Origin: Stakelama saccharophila
Lineage (GTDB): Bacteria; Pseudomonadota; Alphaproteobacteria; Sphingomonadales; Sphingomonadaceae
Direction of reading: 5' to 3'
Length of the DNA: 64,000 nucleotides
Assembly: GCF_032229225.1 (NCBI RefSeq)
Contig: NZ_CP135076.1
Coordinates: forward strand, 1,283,001-1,347,000
Shown: positions 18,212-26,218 of the stretch, piece after piece
Layout: each line of letters begins with the position of its first letter
How positions within the stretch are numbered: position 1 is the stretch's first letter
Translations under genes and position numbers: made by a program
The notes under the pieces: generated by a model
What the model was told of the DNA's origin: nothing
Seen by the model: the letters and a program-made list of their open reading frames with translations, nothing else
Database searches by the model: none

Positions 18212-18241
18212 TTGATGTAACCGGTTACATGATCGTACAGT
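18212..18241 (+). promoter_or_regulatory. Candidate promoter for the GH3 gene with operator in the spacer
   Basis: TTGATG at 18212-18217 and TACAGT at 18236-18241 are separated by 18 bp, close to sigma-70 consensus. The LacI-type palindrome fills most of the spacer, the classic position for steric repression. Transcription would start about 70 bp before the GH3 ATG. Promoter assignment is by eye. Confidence 0.5.
18215..18230. promoter_or_regulatory. LacI-family operator, perfect 16-bp palindrome
   Basis: ATGTAACCGGTTACAT is perfectly symmetrical with the CCGG centre common to LacI/GalR-family operators. It is the only such site in the divergent region between lacI (start 18124) and the GH3 gene (start 18319), so a single site could control both directions. 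Confidence 0.85.
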
Positions 18242-18318
18242 CGCTCGCAAGAGCATGATTCTCGTCAATGGCGCTGCTAGGCGTCGGCGACTTTATTTCA
18301 CTTCAGGGAGGGTAGCCG

Positions 18319-20616
18319 ATGGCCCAGCCGCGTATTTCGCGCCGTGCAGCACTCATGGGAGCGGGGATCGTCGCCGCCTGGGCGAGCAGCCCGGCGCGGG
18401 CGTTGGTGCGTTCGGTCGTGAAGGAAGGGCTGGCGCTTCCGGACGAGGCCGAAGCGCTGATCGGCCGGATGACGGTGACGGAAAAGGCGGGCCAGCTCAC
18501 GATCATGGCCGCGGCCTGGGCGGGCGGCACCGCCACCGCGCTCAATCCGCCGGGCGAGGGCGGCAGCTTCGAGGACCAGTTGGAACAGGTGCGGCAGGGA
18601 CGGCTGACCGGCGTCTTCAACGGCAACGGCGCGGAAATGGCCAAGCGGATGCAGATGGCCGCCATGCGCGAGGCGCGGCTGCCCGTCCCGCTGATCTTCG
18701 CCGCCGATGTCATTCACGGATTTCGCACGATCTTTCCCGTCCCGCTGGGCGAGGCCGCGAGCTTCGACACCGAACTCGCGCGGCGCACGGCACGCGCGGC
18801 GGCGGAGGAAGCGTCCGCCGCCGGCATCGACTGGACCTTCGCCCCGATGGTCGACATCGCGCGCGACGCCCGCTGGGGCCGCGGCGTCGAAGGGGCCGGC
18901 GAGGACGTGCTGCTGGGCATGCGCATGGCGGCGGCGCGCGTGAAGGGTTTCCAGGGCGACGACCTGACCAGCGACGATGCCGTTCTTTCCTGCGCGAAGC
19001 ATTTCGCGGCCTATGGCGCGGCCGAGGCGGGGCTGGACTACAACACCGTCAATGTTTCGGAACGCGTGTTGCGCGAAGTCTATTTCCCGCCGTTCGAGGC
19101 CGCGTTCGACGCAGGGTCGCTGTCGACCATGGCGGCGTTCAATGAACTCTCCGGCGTGCCGGCGACCGCCAATGAATGGCTGTTGCAGGAGGTGCTGCGC
19201 GAGGAATGGGATTTCCCCGGCCTCGTCGTGTCGGACTATACCGGCGATCAGGAACTGGTCGCGCACGGCTTCGCCGCCGACGGTCGGGAGGCGACCAAGC
19301 TCGCCTTCCTCGCCGGTGTCGACATGAGCATGCAGAGCGGCCTGTATATCCAGCATCTGCCCGATCTCGTGGAATCGGGCGAGGTGCCGATGGCGCGCCT
19401 CGACCAGGCGGTCCGCCGGGTGCTTGCCGTGAAGGCGAAGCTCGGCCTGTTCGCCGATCCGTTCCGCCGCATCGCGCCGGCCCGTGAAAAGCAGCGGGTG
19501 CTGACGCCGAAGAACCGGGCGCTGGCGCGCGAATCCGGGCGCCGGTCGATCGTCATGCTGAAGAATGAGGGCGACCTCCTGCCGCTGCCCAAATCGGGCA
19601 GGCGTATCGCGCTGATCGGCCCCTTCGCCGCCGGGCAGCACGATCTGGTGGGGCCGTGGGTGATCTATGGCGCCGATAGCCAGGCGGTCGATCTCGCCAC
19701 CGGCGTGCGGCAGGCGGTGGCCGACCCGGACATGGTGACGGTAACGCAAGGGTCGGGTGTCGAGGAAGCGGTGGACGGCGGCATCGACGCCGCCGTTGCC
19801 GCCGCGCGGGCGGCGGACGTGGTCGTGCTGGCCATCGGCGAGAATACCGGCATGTCGGGCGAGGCGCAGTCGCGCGCGGCCGTGGTCCTGCCCGAACCGC
19901 AGCAGCGTCTGGCCGAAGCCGTCGCCGCCACCGGCAAGCCGGTTGTCGTCGTCCTGAAGAATGGCCGCGCGCTGGCGCTGGAGGGTGCGGTGCTCGATGC
20001 GCCCGCCATCCTCGTCACCTGGTTCCTGGGAACCGAGACCGGCCCGGCGACCGCCGACATCCTGTTCGGCGACGAGGGGCCCTCGGCGCGCCTGCCCGTC
20101 AGCTTTCCGCAGGTATCGGGGCAGGAACCCTATCATTATGCGCACAAATCGACCGGCAGGCCCAACCCGGACGGGCCGTTGCAGCCGTACAAGGCGCATT
20201 ATCGCGGGATTTCGAACAGCGCCCGCTTTCCGTTCGGCCATGGCCTGACGTACGGAAAGGTGGTCTATTCCGGCCTTGCGCTCGACAGCGCGAAGATGGG
20301 CTGGGACGGCACGCTGACGGTGCGCGCGACGCTGAGCAACCACGGGCAGCGCCGCTGCGAAGAGGTGGCGCAACTCTATATCCACGACCGCGCGGCCACC
20401 ATCACGCGGCCCGTGCGCGAACTGAAGGGCTTCAAGCGGGTCGCCCTCGCGCCGGGCGAGACGAAGACGGTGACCTTCACGTTGCGGCGGCAGGATCTGA
20501 CCTTCATCGGTCAGGACATGGAGCCGACGGTCGAACCCGGCATGTTCGATGTCTGGATCGCGCCGTCGTCCGAAGCGGAGGGCGTATCCGGCGAATTCGA
20601 GCTGGTGCGCGGCTGA
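18319..20616 (+). CDS. GH3 beta-glucosidase, exported (BglX-like)
   Basis: 765 residues. The N-terminus RISRRAALMGAGIVAAWASSPARA is a Tat-type signal, so the enzyme is periplasmic. GH3 order is complete: an N-terminal TIM barrel (LIGRMTVTEKAGQL; PLIFAADVIHGFRTIFPVPL), the nucleophile Asp in GLVVSDYTGDQELVAHG, the alpha/beta sandwich domain (SIVMLKNEGDLLPL; VLAIGENTGMSGEAQSRA), and a C-terminal fibronectin III-like domain (LTVRATLSNHGQRRCEEVAQLYI). It cleaves terminal beta-glucosyl residues. With the GH144-like enzyme it should convert beta-glucan oligosaccharides to glucose. Confidence 0.95.
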   Translation: MAQPRISRRAALMGAGIVAAWASSPARALVRSVVKEGLALPDEAEALIGRMTVTEKAGQLTIMAAAWAGGTATALNPPGEGGSFEDQLEQVRQGRLTGVFNGNGAEMAKRMQMAAMREARLPVPLIFAADVIHGFRTIFPVPLGEAASFDTELARRTARAAAEEASAAGIDWTFAPMVDIARDARWGRGVEGAGEDVLLGMRMAAARVKGFQGDDLTSDDAVLSCAKHFAAYGAAEAGLDYNTVNVSERVLREVYFPPFEAAFDAGSLSTMAAFNELSGVPATANEWLLQEVLREEWDFPGLVVSDYTGDQELVAHGFAADGREATKLAFLAGVDMSMQSGLYIQHLPDLVESGEVPMARLDQAVRRVLAVKAKLGLFADPFRRIAPAREKQRVLTPKNRALARESGRRSIVMLKNEGDLLPLPKSGRRIALIGPFAAGQHDLVGPWVIYGADSQAVDLATGVRQAVADPDMVTVTQGSGVEEAVDGGIDAAVAAARAADVVVLAIGENTGMSGEAQSRAAVVLPEPQQRLAEAVAATGKPVVVVLKNGRALALEGAVLDAPAILVTWFLGTETGPATADILFGDEGPSARLPVSFPQVSGQEPYHYAHKSTGRPNPDGPLQPYKAHYRGISNSARFPFGHGLTYGKVVYSGLALDSAKMGWDGTLTVRATLSNHGQRRCEEVAQLYIHDRAATITRPVRELKGFKRVALAPGETKTVTFTLRRQDLTFIGQDMEPTVEPGMFDVWIAPSSEAEGVSGEFELVRG

Positions 20617-20654
20617 CCGGCCCTACACCCTGACGCGTGCTCGCCGCTCTTCTT

Positions 20655-20792
20655 CCCCCCTCCCTTTCAAGGAAGGGGGCGAGGGGTGGGTGCGAGCGCA
20701 GCGAGCTTCAACGCCAGCCGAAGCAAAGCCGGGGCATCGAGCCCCGCCTTCGCTGAACCCACCCCTTGACCCCTTCCCTCGAAAGGGGGGAG
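20655..20792. repeat. Palindromic intergenic repeat element (long inverted arms)
   Basis: The 426-bp gap after the GH3 gene holds no gene. Two arms of about 36 bp (20655-20691 and 20757-20792) are imperfect inverted copies built from CCCTCCCTTTC and GAGGGGTGGGT, enclosing about 65 bp. The structure would fold into a large stem-loop as DNA or RNA. It looks like a dispersed REP-type element; only this copy has both arms in the window, though a partial related string (CCCCCTCCCTTTCGAGG) lies at about 7177-7192, next to the other repeat family. Confidence 0.7.
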
Positions 20793-20818
20793 ATGGACGG
20801 GCACCTTCCCAATCCCAC

Positions 20819-20848
20819 CCGTCGTTCCTGCGCAGGCAGGAACCCATG
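20819..20848. repeat. Short palindrome-centred intergenic repeat
   Basis: GTCGTTCCTGCGCAGGCAGGAACCCATG contains the palindrome CCTGCGCAGG within a longer imperfect inverted repeat. Sequences of this kind are commonly scattered between genes in GC-rich proteobacteria, but only one copy is visible here. From 20850 to 21042 I see only a short purine-pyrimidine alternating tract (CGCGCGCGC region, about 20945-20970). Confidence 0.5.
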
Positions 20849-21042
20849 TCTCCCGCGACACCCACACCGCGCCGAAAACCATTTTCCTACACCCGCCGGT
20901 CTATGCCACCACCGGCACTGCTCTTTGATATCGGTTATACTCCCCGCGCGCGCACCCGCGCACCCGCGCGCGTTGAGGTGCGACCTTTGCGGTTCTCCGC
21001 GAGTTGGTACGGCCGGTTCACCGTCTTCGCGGGACGTTTCGC

Positions 21043-22431
21043 TCATCCGGAACGACCGATCTCGCGCCAGGCGGCCGGGTTACGTCCGGCGGCCAGCTCC
21101 GCGACCACGGCATCATGCGTGCCGCGACGCAGCGGATTGGCGAGCATCACGAGGACGGACAGAAGGAACCCTGCAGCCGGCAGCAGCAGCATGGTCCACC
21201 GCATGCCGGCCATGGCGAGCGGCGTCTGTTCGGCATGGGGGACATAGCCGATCGTCGTATAGATCAATCCCATCAGCCCGGCGGCCAGGCCCAGCGACAG
21301 CTTCTGTGACAAGGCGGCGACGCCGTAGGACATCGCCTCCACCCGAATGCCGGATCGATGCTCGCCCAGTTCGACCGTGTCGGGCAGGAGCGCCCAGAAG
21401 GCGAAATTGACGCCGATGACGGGTGCCTGCATCGCGATCAGCAGCGCCTGCACGACAATCGGGTCGCGCGGGCGCAGGACCGCGAACAGGCCGAGCACGA
21501 CGATCGCCAGCCCCGCGCTTGCGAACCAGACCCCGCGGCTGCCCAGCCGTCTGGAGACAGCCATCCAGAGCGGTACGAACACGGCGCCGGCAAACCCCAT
21601 CAGGGCGAGCGCCGTCGATCCGCCCCCGGCGTCGCCCAGCACGTAGGTGAAATAATAGAGGATCGATTTGGTCAGCACGGTGACGCCGATCACGACCGCC
21701 GCCATCGCGAGATTGAGCGTGACGAAGGCGCGGTTCGCCGCCAGGACGCGGGCGCAGTCGCGCAGCGGGTGCCGGGCCGTCGTGCGCGGCGCGGTTCGTT
21801 CCGGTACGCCGGTGGCCACCAGGATCAGGATCACGGTGGCGACGAGCGCGAAAAGGATCGCGGTCGCCAGGAAACCGGCCGCGCTTTCGGCGTCGCCGCC
21901 GACGATCCGCCCGATGCGCGGCGTCGCCAGGGCCACGGCGATCGCCGCGGCGGTGCCGAACAGCATCCGCAGGCCGGAAATGGTCGCGCGGTCGCGGCTG
22001 TCGTCGCTGATCCGCGTCGTCATCGCCGAATAGGGGATGTTGACCAGCGCATAGAGCGTCCGGAACGCCAGATGGGTGACGAACGCCAGTCCGACCAGCA
22101 ACGAAAGCGACAGGTCGGGCGCTGCATAGAGCAGGACGAAGGCGCAGCCGAGCGGAACCGCTCCCCAGCCGACATAGCGTCGATAGCTGTCATGTTCCGA
22201 CAGGCGCTGCGCCCGGAGGCCGACGATCAGGTCGGCCAGCCCGTCCCAGAAGGATCCCGCCATATAGACCAGTCCGGCGACGCCGGCCGGCAGGCCCAGC
22301 GCCTCCGTATAGAAGAAGAAGACATAGAAGATCAGGCTCTGCCAGTAGAGGTTGCAGCCGAAATCGCCGGACGCGAACAGGATCAGGCGTCCTTTGCCGA
22401 CACGACCGCGCTTGGCACTCACCGGGATCAT
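21043..22431 (-). CDS. GPH-family sugar:cation symporter (MFS)
   Basis: 462 residues with about 12 hydrophobic helices. The N-terminal pattern GDFGCNLYWQSLIFYVFFFYTEALGLP, then MAGSFWDGLADLIVG and NIPYSAMTTRISDDSRDRATISGLR, is typical of glycoside-pentoside-hexuronide (MelB-type) symporters; the Asp residues in helix 2 are the cation site in that family. It is convergent with the GH3 gene and the last member of the glucan locus, probably importing glucose disaccharide or glucoside from the periplasm. A half operator-like TGTAACCG at 22495-22502 lies upstream but is not convincing. Confidence 0.91.
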   Translation of the reverse strand: MIPVSAKRGRVGKGRLILFASGDFGCNLYWQSLIFYVFFFYTEALGLPAGVAGLVYMAGSFWDGLADLIVGLRAQRLSEHDSYRRYVGWGAVPLGCAFVLLYAAPDLSLSLLVGLAFVTHLAFRTLYALVNIPYSAMTTRISDDSRDRATISGLRMLFGTAAAIAVALATPRIGRIVGGDAESAAGFLATAILFALVATVILILVATGVPERTAPRTTARHPLRDCARVLAANRAFVTLNLAMAAVVIGVTVLTKSILYYFTYVLGDAGGGSTALALMGFAGAVFVPLWMAVSRRLGSRGVWFASAGLAIVVLGLFAVLRPRDPIVVQALLIAMQAPVIGVNFAFWALLPDTVELGEHRSGIRVEAMSYGVAALSQKLSLGLAAGLMGLIYTTIGYVPHAEQTPLAMAGMRWTMLLLPAAGFLLSVLVMLANPLRRGTHDAVVAELAAGRNPAAWREIGRSG

Positions 22432-22570
22432 GCCTGCCGCCTAGCCGCAGGTGCGCGGATTGCGCCAGCGTAAAGCGGCGAGCGATTTACTTTTTGTAAC
22501 CGTGATGATGGCAGGAACGGTGCACCTCTCCGGCGATGCAGCCAAAGGTTACGGGAGCAGACCAACGTCC

Positions 22571-25075
22571 ATGTCGCCGACCATTCCCTTGATCGCGCCG
22601 CGCCCGGTGCCGCTCAGTTCGCTCGCCGAGCGACTGGCGGCGATGGAGGCGCGCGGTATCTATTCCAACGCGGGGCCCCTGGTGCGCGGGTTCGAGGAGG
22701 AGGTCGTCTCCCGCTTGTTCGACGGCAGGGGCGCCGGCCTCGCCGTCGCCAACGCGACGCTGGGGCTGATGCTCGCGATCCGCCAGGCGGCGGGCCGGGA
22801 CTGGCGTGGCGAACGGTTCGCGATGATGCCTGCCTTCACTTTCGCCGCGACCGCGCAGGCGGCGCAATGGGCGGGACTGACGCCGCTGTTCGTCGACAGC
22901 GACCCCGACGACTGGTCCGCCGCGGCCGCCGCCGAAGAGGCCGCACTCGCCGCCCACGGCGATCGGATCGCGGTCGTCGTGCCCTATGCCACCTTCGGCA
23001 ACGGCATTGATCTGGCGCGCTATCGCCGCCTGCAACAGGATCACGGCGTCGCCGTCGTCGTCGATGCCGCGGCGTCGCTGGGCGGGCTGGACTGCGACGG
23101 GCATGGCATCGGCACCGGAATGCCGTTCGCCACCGTGTTTTCCATGCACGCGACCAAGCCGTTCGCCACGGCCGAAGGCGGGCTGATCTATTCGGGCGAT
23201 GTGGGGCGCATCGACGAATTGCGCGACATGGTGAATTTCGGCTTCACCCGTCCGCGGTGCGCGACCCTGCCCGGACTGAACGCCAAGCTGCCGGAGGTGA
23301 TCGCACTGATGGCGCACGCCAAGCTGGCCGGGATCGACGCGGTGGGCGAGCATCGCGCGGCGCTTGCTGCACGTTATGGCGCGCGTCTCGGCGCCGCATT
23401 CGATCGGCAGCGGCCGCTCGGCCGCCGGCCGATGGCCCAGTTCCAGTCGCTGCTGCTGCCCGAAGCGCTGGCGGTGCAGCGCGACGATATCCTGCGCCTG
23501 CTGGATCAGGCCGGAATCGGCGCTGCGCATTACTTCGCGCCGCATTGCGCGCAGCAACCGCATTTCCGCCGGACCGCGATCAGCGAACCGACGCCGGTGG
23601 CCGATGCCATCGGCCGGCGCATCGTCAACCTGCCGCTGCACGAAGCGATGGCCATTCCCGATGTCGACCGTGTCTGCGACGCGCTGCTCGACGCCTGCGA
23701 GACCACGGCGCGGCCGAGCCGCGTCATGGCGCAGGCGGCCGATCCGGCGAAGCAGCGTTTCGAAACGGTGATGATCGGCGGCGGCCCCGCCGGCATGGCG
23801 GTGCTGACGGCGGCGGCGAAGGCGGGCCGGCTGGAAGAGTTCGCATCCGGACTGGCGATCGCGGATGCCGGCGACCGACCGGGCAGCGGCAATCTGGGCA
23901 ATTATGCCATTACGTCCGACAGCACGGCGGAGACGTTTCTGTCGGCGGCGAAAGACAGCCGCTATCCCGAACTCGCCGCGCTCGTCGACCATCCCGCCGG
24001 GCTCGACATCGCGCGCTTCTCCGGCGCGCTGGGCGTGCCCCTCGCCAGGACCCGTCCCTTTCTGGAAGGGCTGGCCCGCGAACTGACATCGCTCGCCCGC
24101 CGACACGGCGGGGCGGTGGAGACCGGGCTGGAAGCAATCGGGACCAGGCGGCTGGCCGATGGCGGCTGGGTCACGACGCTGCGCGACCGCACCACCGGCG
24201 CCGAGCGGTGCTGGCGCAGCGACAACATCGTTCTCGCCACCGGCGGCTACCAGTGCGCGGACAGCATCCGCAAGGCGCGCATCGACGACATGCCGCTGCA
24301 CGAACTGGCGGGGGACAGGCTGGTGGCGAGCGATCCCGTTCTGCGACTGGGCGGTGTCGACGACCTGCGCGAGCGACTGGCCGGTCTGCGGGCGCCCCGG
24401 ATCGCGGTGATCGGCGCGTCCACCAGTGCGTTGGCGGCGGTCACGCTGTTGTTGAAGGCCCAACCGGCCCTGCCGCTCGGCGCCGGTGCCGTGACGCTGC
24501 TGCACCGACAGCCGCTGCGCCCCTTCTATCCTTCGGTCGAGGCCGCGCGCGCCGACGGCTTCACCGATTTCGGACCGGACGACATCTGTCCTGTCAGCGG
24601 CTTCGTTTACCGGTTGGCGGGGTTCCGGCTGGAGGCACGCGAATTGGTGCTGCGCATGTTGGGCATCGGCGGCCGCGTGCCCGATCCCAGGGTCGCGCTG
24701 CACCATGTCGCGGTGAAGGACCGGGCGGCGCGGCGGATCGTCGAGCAGGCGGATCTGGTGATCGCGGCGCTGGGCTATCGCCCGCGCGCGCTGCCGCTGT
24801 TCGGCGCCGATGGCCGCGCGATCGCATTGGCGGCGCATGCGGCGGGGCGACCGCGCATGGTCGATCAGCAATGCCGCGTCATGGATGCTTCGGGAGCGGC
24901 CATTCCCGGCGCGTTCGGCATCGGACTGGCCGCGGGCTTCGTTCCCGAAGGCGCGCTGGGCGGGGAGCCCAGCTTCACCGGCAAGGCCAACGGCCTGTGG
25001 CTGTGGCAGAACGATGTCGGCCGGCTGGTCGTGGATCAGGTGCTGGCCCGGCGGTCGAACGCCGCGGCGGCCTAG
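22571..25075 (+). CDS. Fusion protein: DegT/DnrJ/EryC1 sugar aminotransferase plus FAD-dependent oxidoreductase
   Basis: 834 residues from ATG 22571; upstream in-frame codons extend the frame, but the aminotransferase domain begins right after this ATG. Residues of about 5-385 form a fold I PLP aminotransferase of the DegT family: ANATLGLMLAIRQAAG, MMPAFTFAATAQAAQWAGLTPLFVDSD, VVVDAAASLGG and the catalytic Lys196 in FSMHATKPFATAEGGL. After a short linker, residues of about 400-830 form a flavoprotein with an FAD-binding GGGPAGMA (403-410) and a second nucleotide motif IAVIGASTSA (about 611-620), resembling N-hydroxylating or FMO-type monooxygenases. One chain could transaminate and then oxidise a sugar or other keto substrate. 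The glycosyltransferase starts 2 bp later. I do not know this fusion as a named enzyme; function is inference. Confidence 0.85.
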   Translation: MSPTIPLIAPRPVPLSSLAERLAAMEARGIYSNAGPLVRGFEEEVVSRLFDGRGAGLAVANATLGLMLAIRQAAGRDWRGERFAMMPAFTFAATAQAAQWAGLTPLFVDSDPDDWSAAAAAEEAALAAHGDRIAVVVPYATFGNGIDLARYRRLQQDHGVAVVVDAAASLGGLDCDGHGIGTGMPFATVFSMHATKPFATAEGGLIYSGDVGRIDELRDMVNFGFTRPRCATLPGLNAKLPEVIALMAHAKLAGIDAVGEHRAALAARYGARLGAAFDRQRPLGRRPMAQFQSLLLPEALAVQRDDILRLLDQAGIGAAHYFAPHCAQQPHFRRTAISEPTPVADAIGRRIVNLPLHEAMAIPDVDRVCDALLDACETTARPSRVMAQAADPAKQRFETVMIGGGPAGMAVLTAAAKAGRLEEFASGLAIADAGDRPGSGNLGNYAITSDSTAETFLSAAKDSRYPELAALVDHPAGLDIARFSGALGVPLARTRPFLEGLARELTSLARRHGGAVETGLEAIGTRRLADGGWVTTLRDRTTGAERCWRSDNIVLATGGYQCADSIRKARIDDMPLHELAGDRLVASDPVLRLGGVDDLRERLAGLRAPRIAVIGASTSALAAVTLLLKAQPALPLGAGAVTLLHRQPLRPFYPSVEAARADGFTDFGPDDICPVSGFVYRLAGFRLEARELVLRMLGIGGRVPDPRVALHHVAVKDRAARRIVEQADLVIAALGYRPRALPLFGADGRAIALAAHAAGRPRMVDQQCRVMDASGAAIPGAFGIGLAAGFVPEGALGGEPSFTGKANGLWLWQNDVGRLVVDQVLARRSNAAAA

Positions 25076-25077
25076 GC

Positions 25078-26136
25078 ATGGTCGCGCCGACGGTCAGCGT
25101 CCTGATCGCAGCCTATAGGGGCGCCCCGCTGATCGCGGAGACGCTCGACAGCCTGTACGCCCAGACATTTTCCGATTTCGAGGTCGTGATCGTCGACGAT
25201 TGTTCCGGCGACGAGACGGCGGCCCTGGTGCGCGGCTATGGCGATCCGCGCGTCCGGCTGATCGTGGCGCCCGAAAATGGCGGCCCCGTCGCCGCGCGCA
25301 ATCGGGCGTTCGCCGCCGTTCGCGGCCGCTATGTCGCCGGGCTGGACCATGACGATGTCTGCCGGCCCGACCGGCTGGCGCGACAGGCGGCCTTTCTCGA
25401 CGCAAATCCGGACTTCGTCCTGGTCGCCAGCCATGCCGAGCTGCTGGTCGACGGGATGGTGCGGCCATCGCCACGCGTTCACGGCATGACGCCCGACCAG
25501 ATCGACTGGATGATGCTGACGCGCAATCCGCTGGTCTGGTCGTCGGTGATGTTCCGCGCGGATGCGGCGCGGCGGCTGGACGTGTTCGAGCGGTGCGATC
25601 GCCTCTATGTCGAGGATTTCGACCTCTATCACCGCCTGCGCTCCTTCGGGCGGATCGCCGAGATCGATCTGCCGCTGGTATGCTATCGTTCCCATGCGGG
25701 CGGATTGTCCAAACGATTTGCCGGCCGGATGCTGGAAACGGCGAGTATGGTGCTGGCGGAGGCGCAGGACCGCCTGTTCGGCCGCCACGACGCCGACGCG
25801 ATCGGGTTGTTCATCCGCCACCTGATGGCGCGCGAGCCGGTTCGCGATGCAGCGACCCTGGAGCGGCTGTTTACCGCCGTGGCCGCGTTGCGGCGACAAT
25901 TCTTCGCCGCAAAGGCGCTCGACGATGCGGCGCGGATGGCCGTGGATCACGACATTTCGCAACTCTGGTGGCGAACCTGTCGCGAGGCGGTGCGATCCGG
26001 CGCGATGCCGCTCCGCCGCGCGCTGGCGACGCCGGCGGGACGCGACGCGGTGCGCCATGCCCGGCCCGGAGATCTCCTGATGTCCGAGGTGATCGGCCGG
26101 ATTCGGGCGGTACGCCAGGCGCGCATACGGGCCTGA
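25078..26136 (+). CDS. Family 2 glycosyltransferase (GT-A fold)
   Basis: 352 residues starting 2 bp after the fusion gene stop, so surely co-translated. The first 100 residues show the GT2 fold: VSVLIAAYRGAPLIAETLDSLYAQTFSDFEVVIVDDCS, then NGGPVAARNRAF and the metal-binding acidic motif LDHDDVCRPDRL. The second acidic element VEDFDLYHRL and the following region fit an inverting transferase. The C-terminal 150 residues are not recognised. It has no membrane helices, so it acts in the cytoplasm or at the membrane face, likely moving the sugar made or modified by the fusion enzyme. Confidence 0.9.
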   Translation: MVAPTVSVLIAAYRGAPLIAETLDSLYAQTFSDFEVVIVDDCSGDETAALVRGYGDPRVRLIVAPENGGPVAARNRAFAAVRGRYVAGLDHDDVCRPDRLARQAAFLDANPDFVLVASHAELLVDGMVRPSPRVHGMTPDQIDWMMLTRNPLVWSSVMFRADAARRLDVFERCDRLYVEDFDLYHRLRSFGRIAEIDLPLVCYRSHAGGLSKRFAGRMLETASMVLAEAQDRLFGRHDADAIGLFIRHLMAREPVRDAATLERLFTAVAALRRQFFAAKALDDAARMAVDHDISQLWWRTCREAVRSGAMPLRRALATPAGRDAVRHARPGDLLMSEVIGRIRAVRQARIRA

Positions 26137-26218
26137 CGCCCCCCCTTTTATCGCCTTGCGGCGATCAGTCGGATGGCGAACCCGTCGCCCGGCACCCATC
26201 CGCACCGGCAACGGGATT

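Noticed and set aside
22495..22545. Half-operator TGTAACCG and a nearby GGTTACG upstream of the symporter and fusion genes
   Set aside because: The halves are about 50 bp apart and not arranged as a palindrome like 18215-18230, so they are not enough to claim LacI control.
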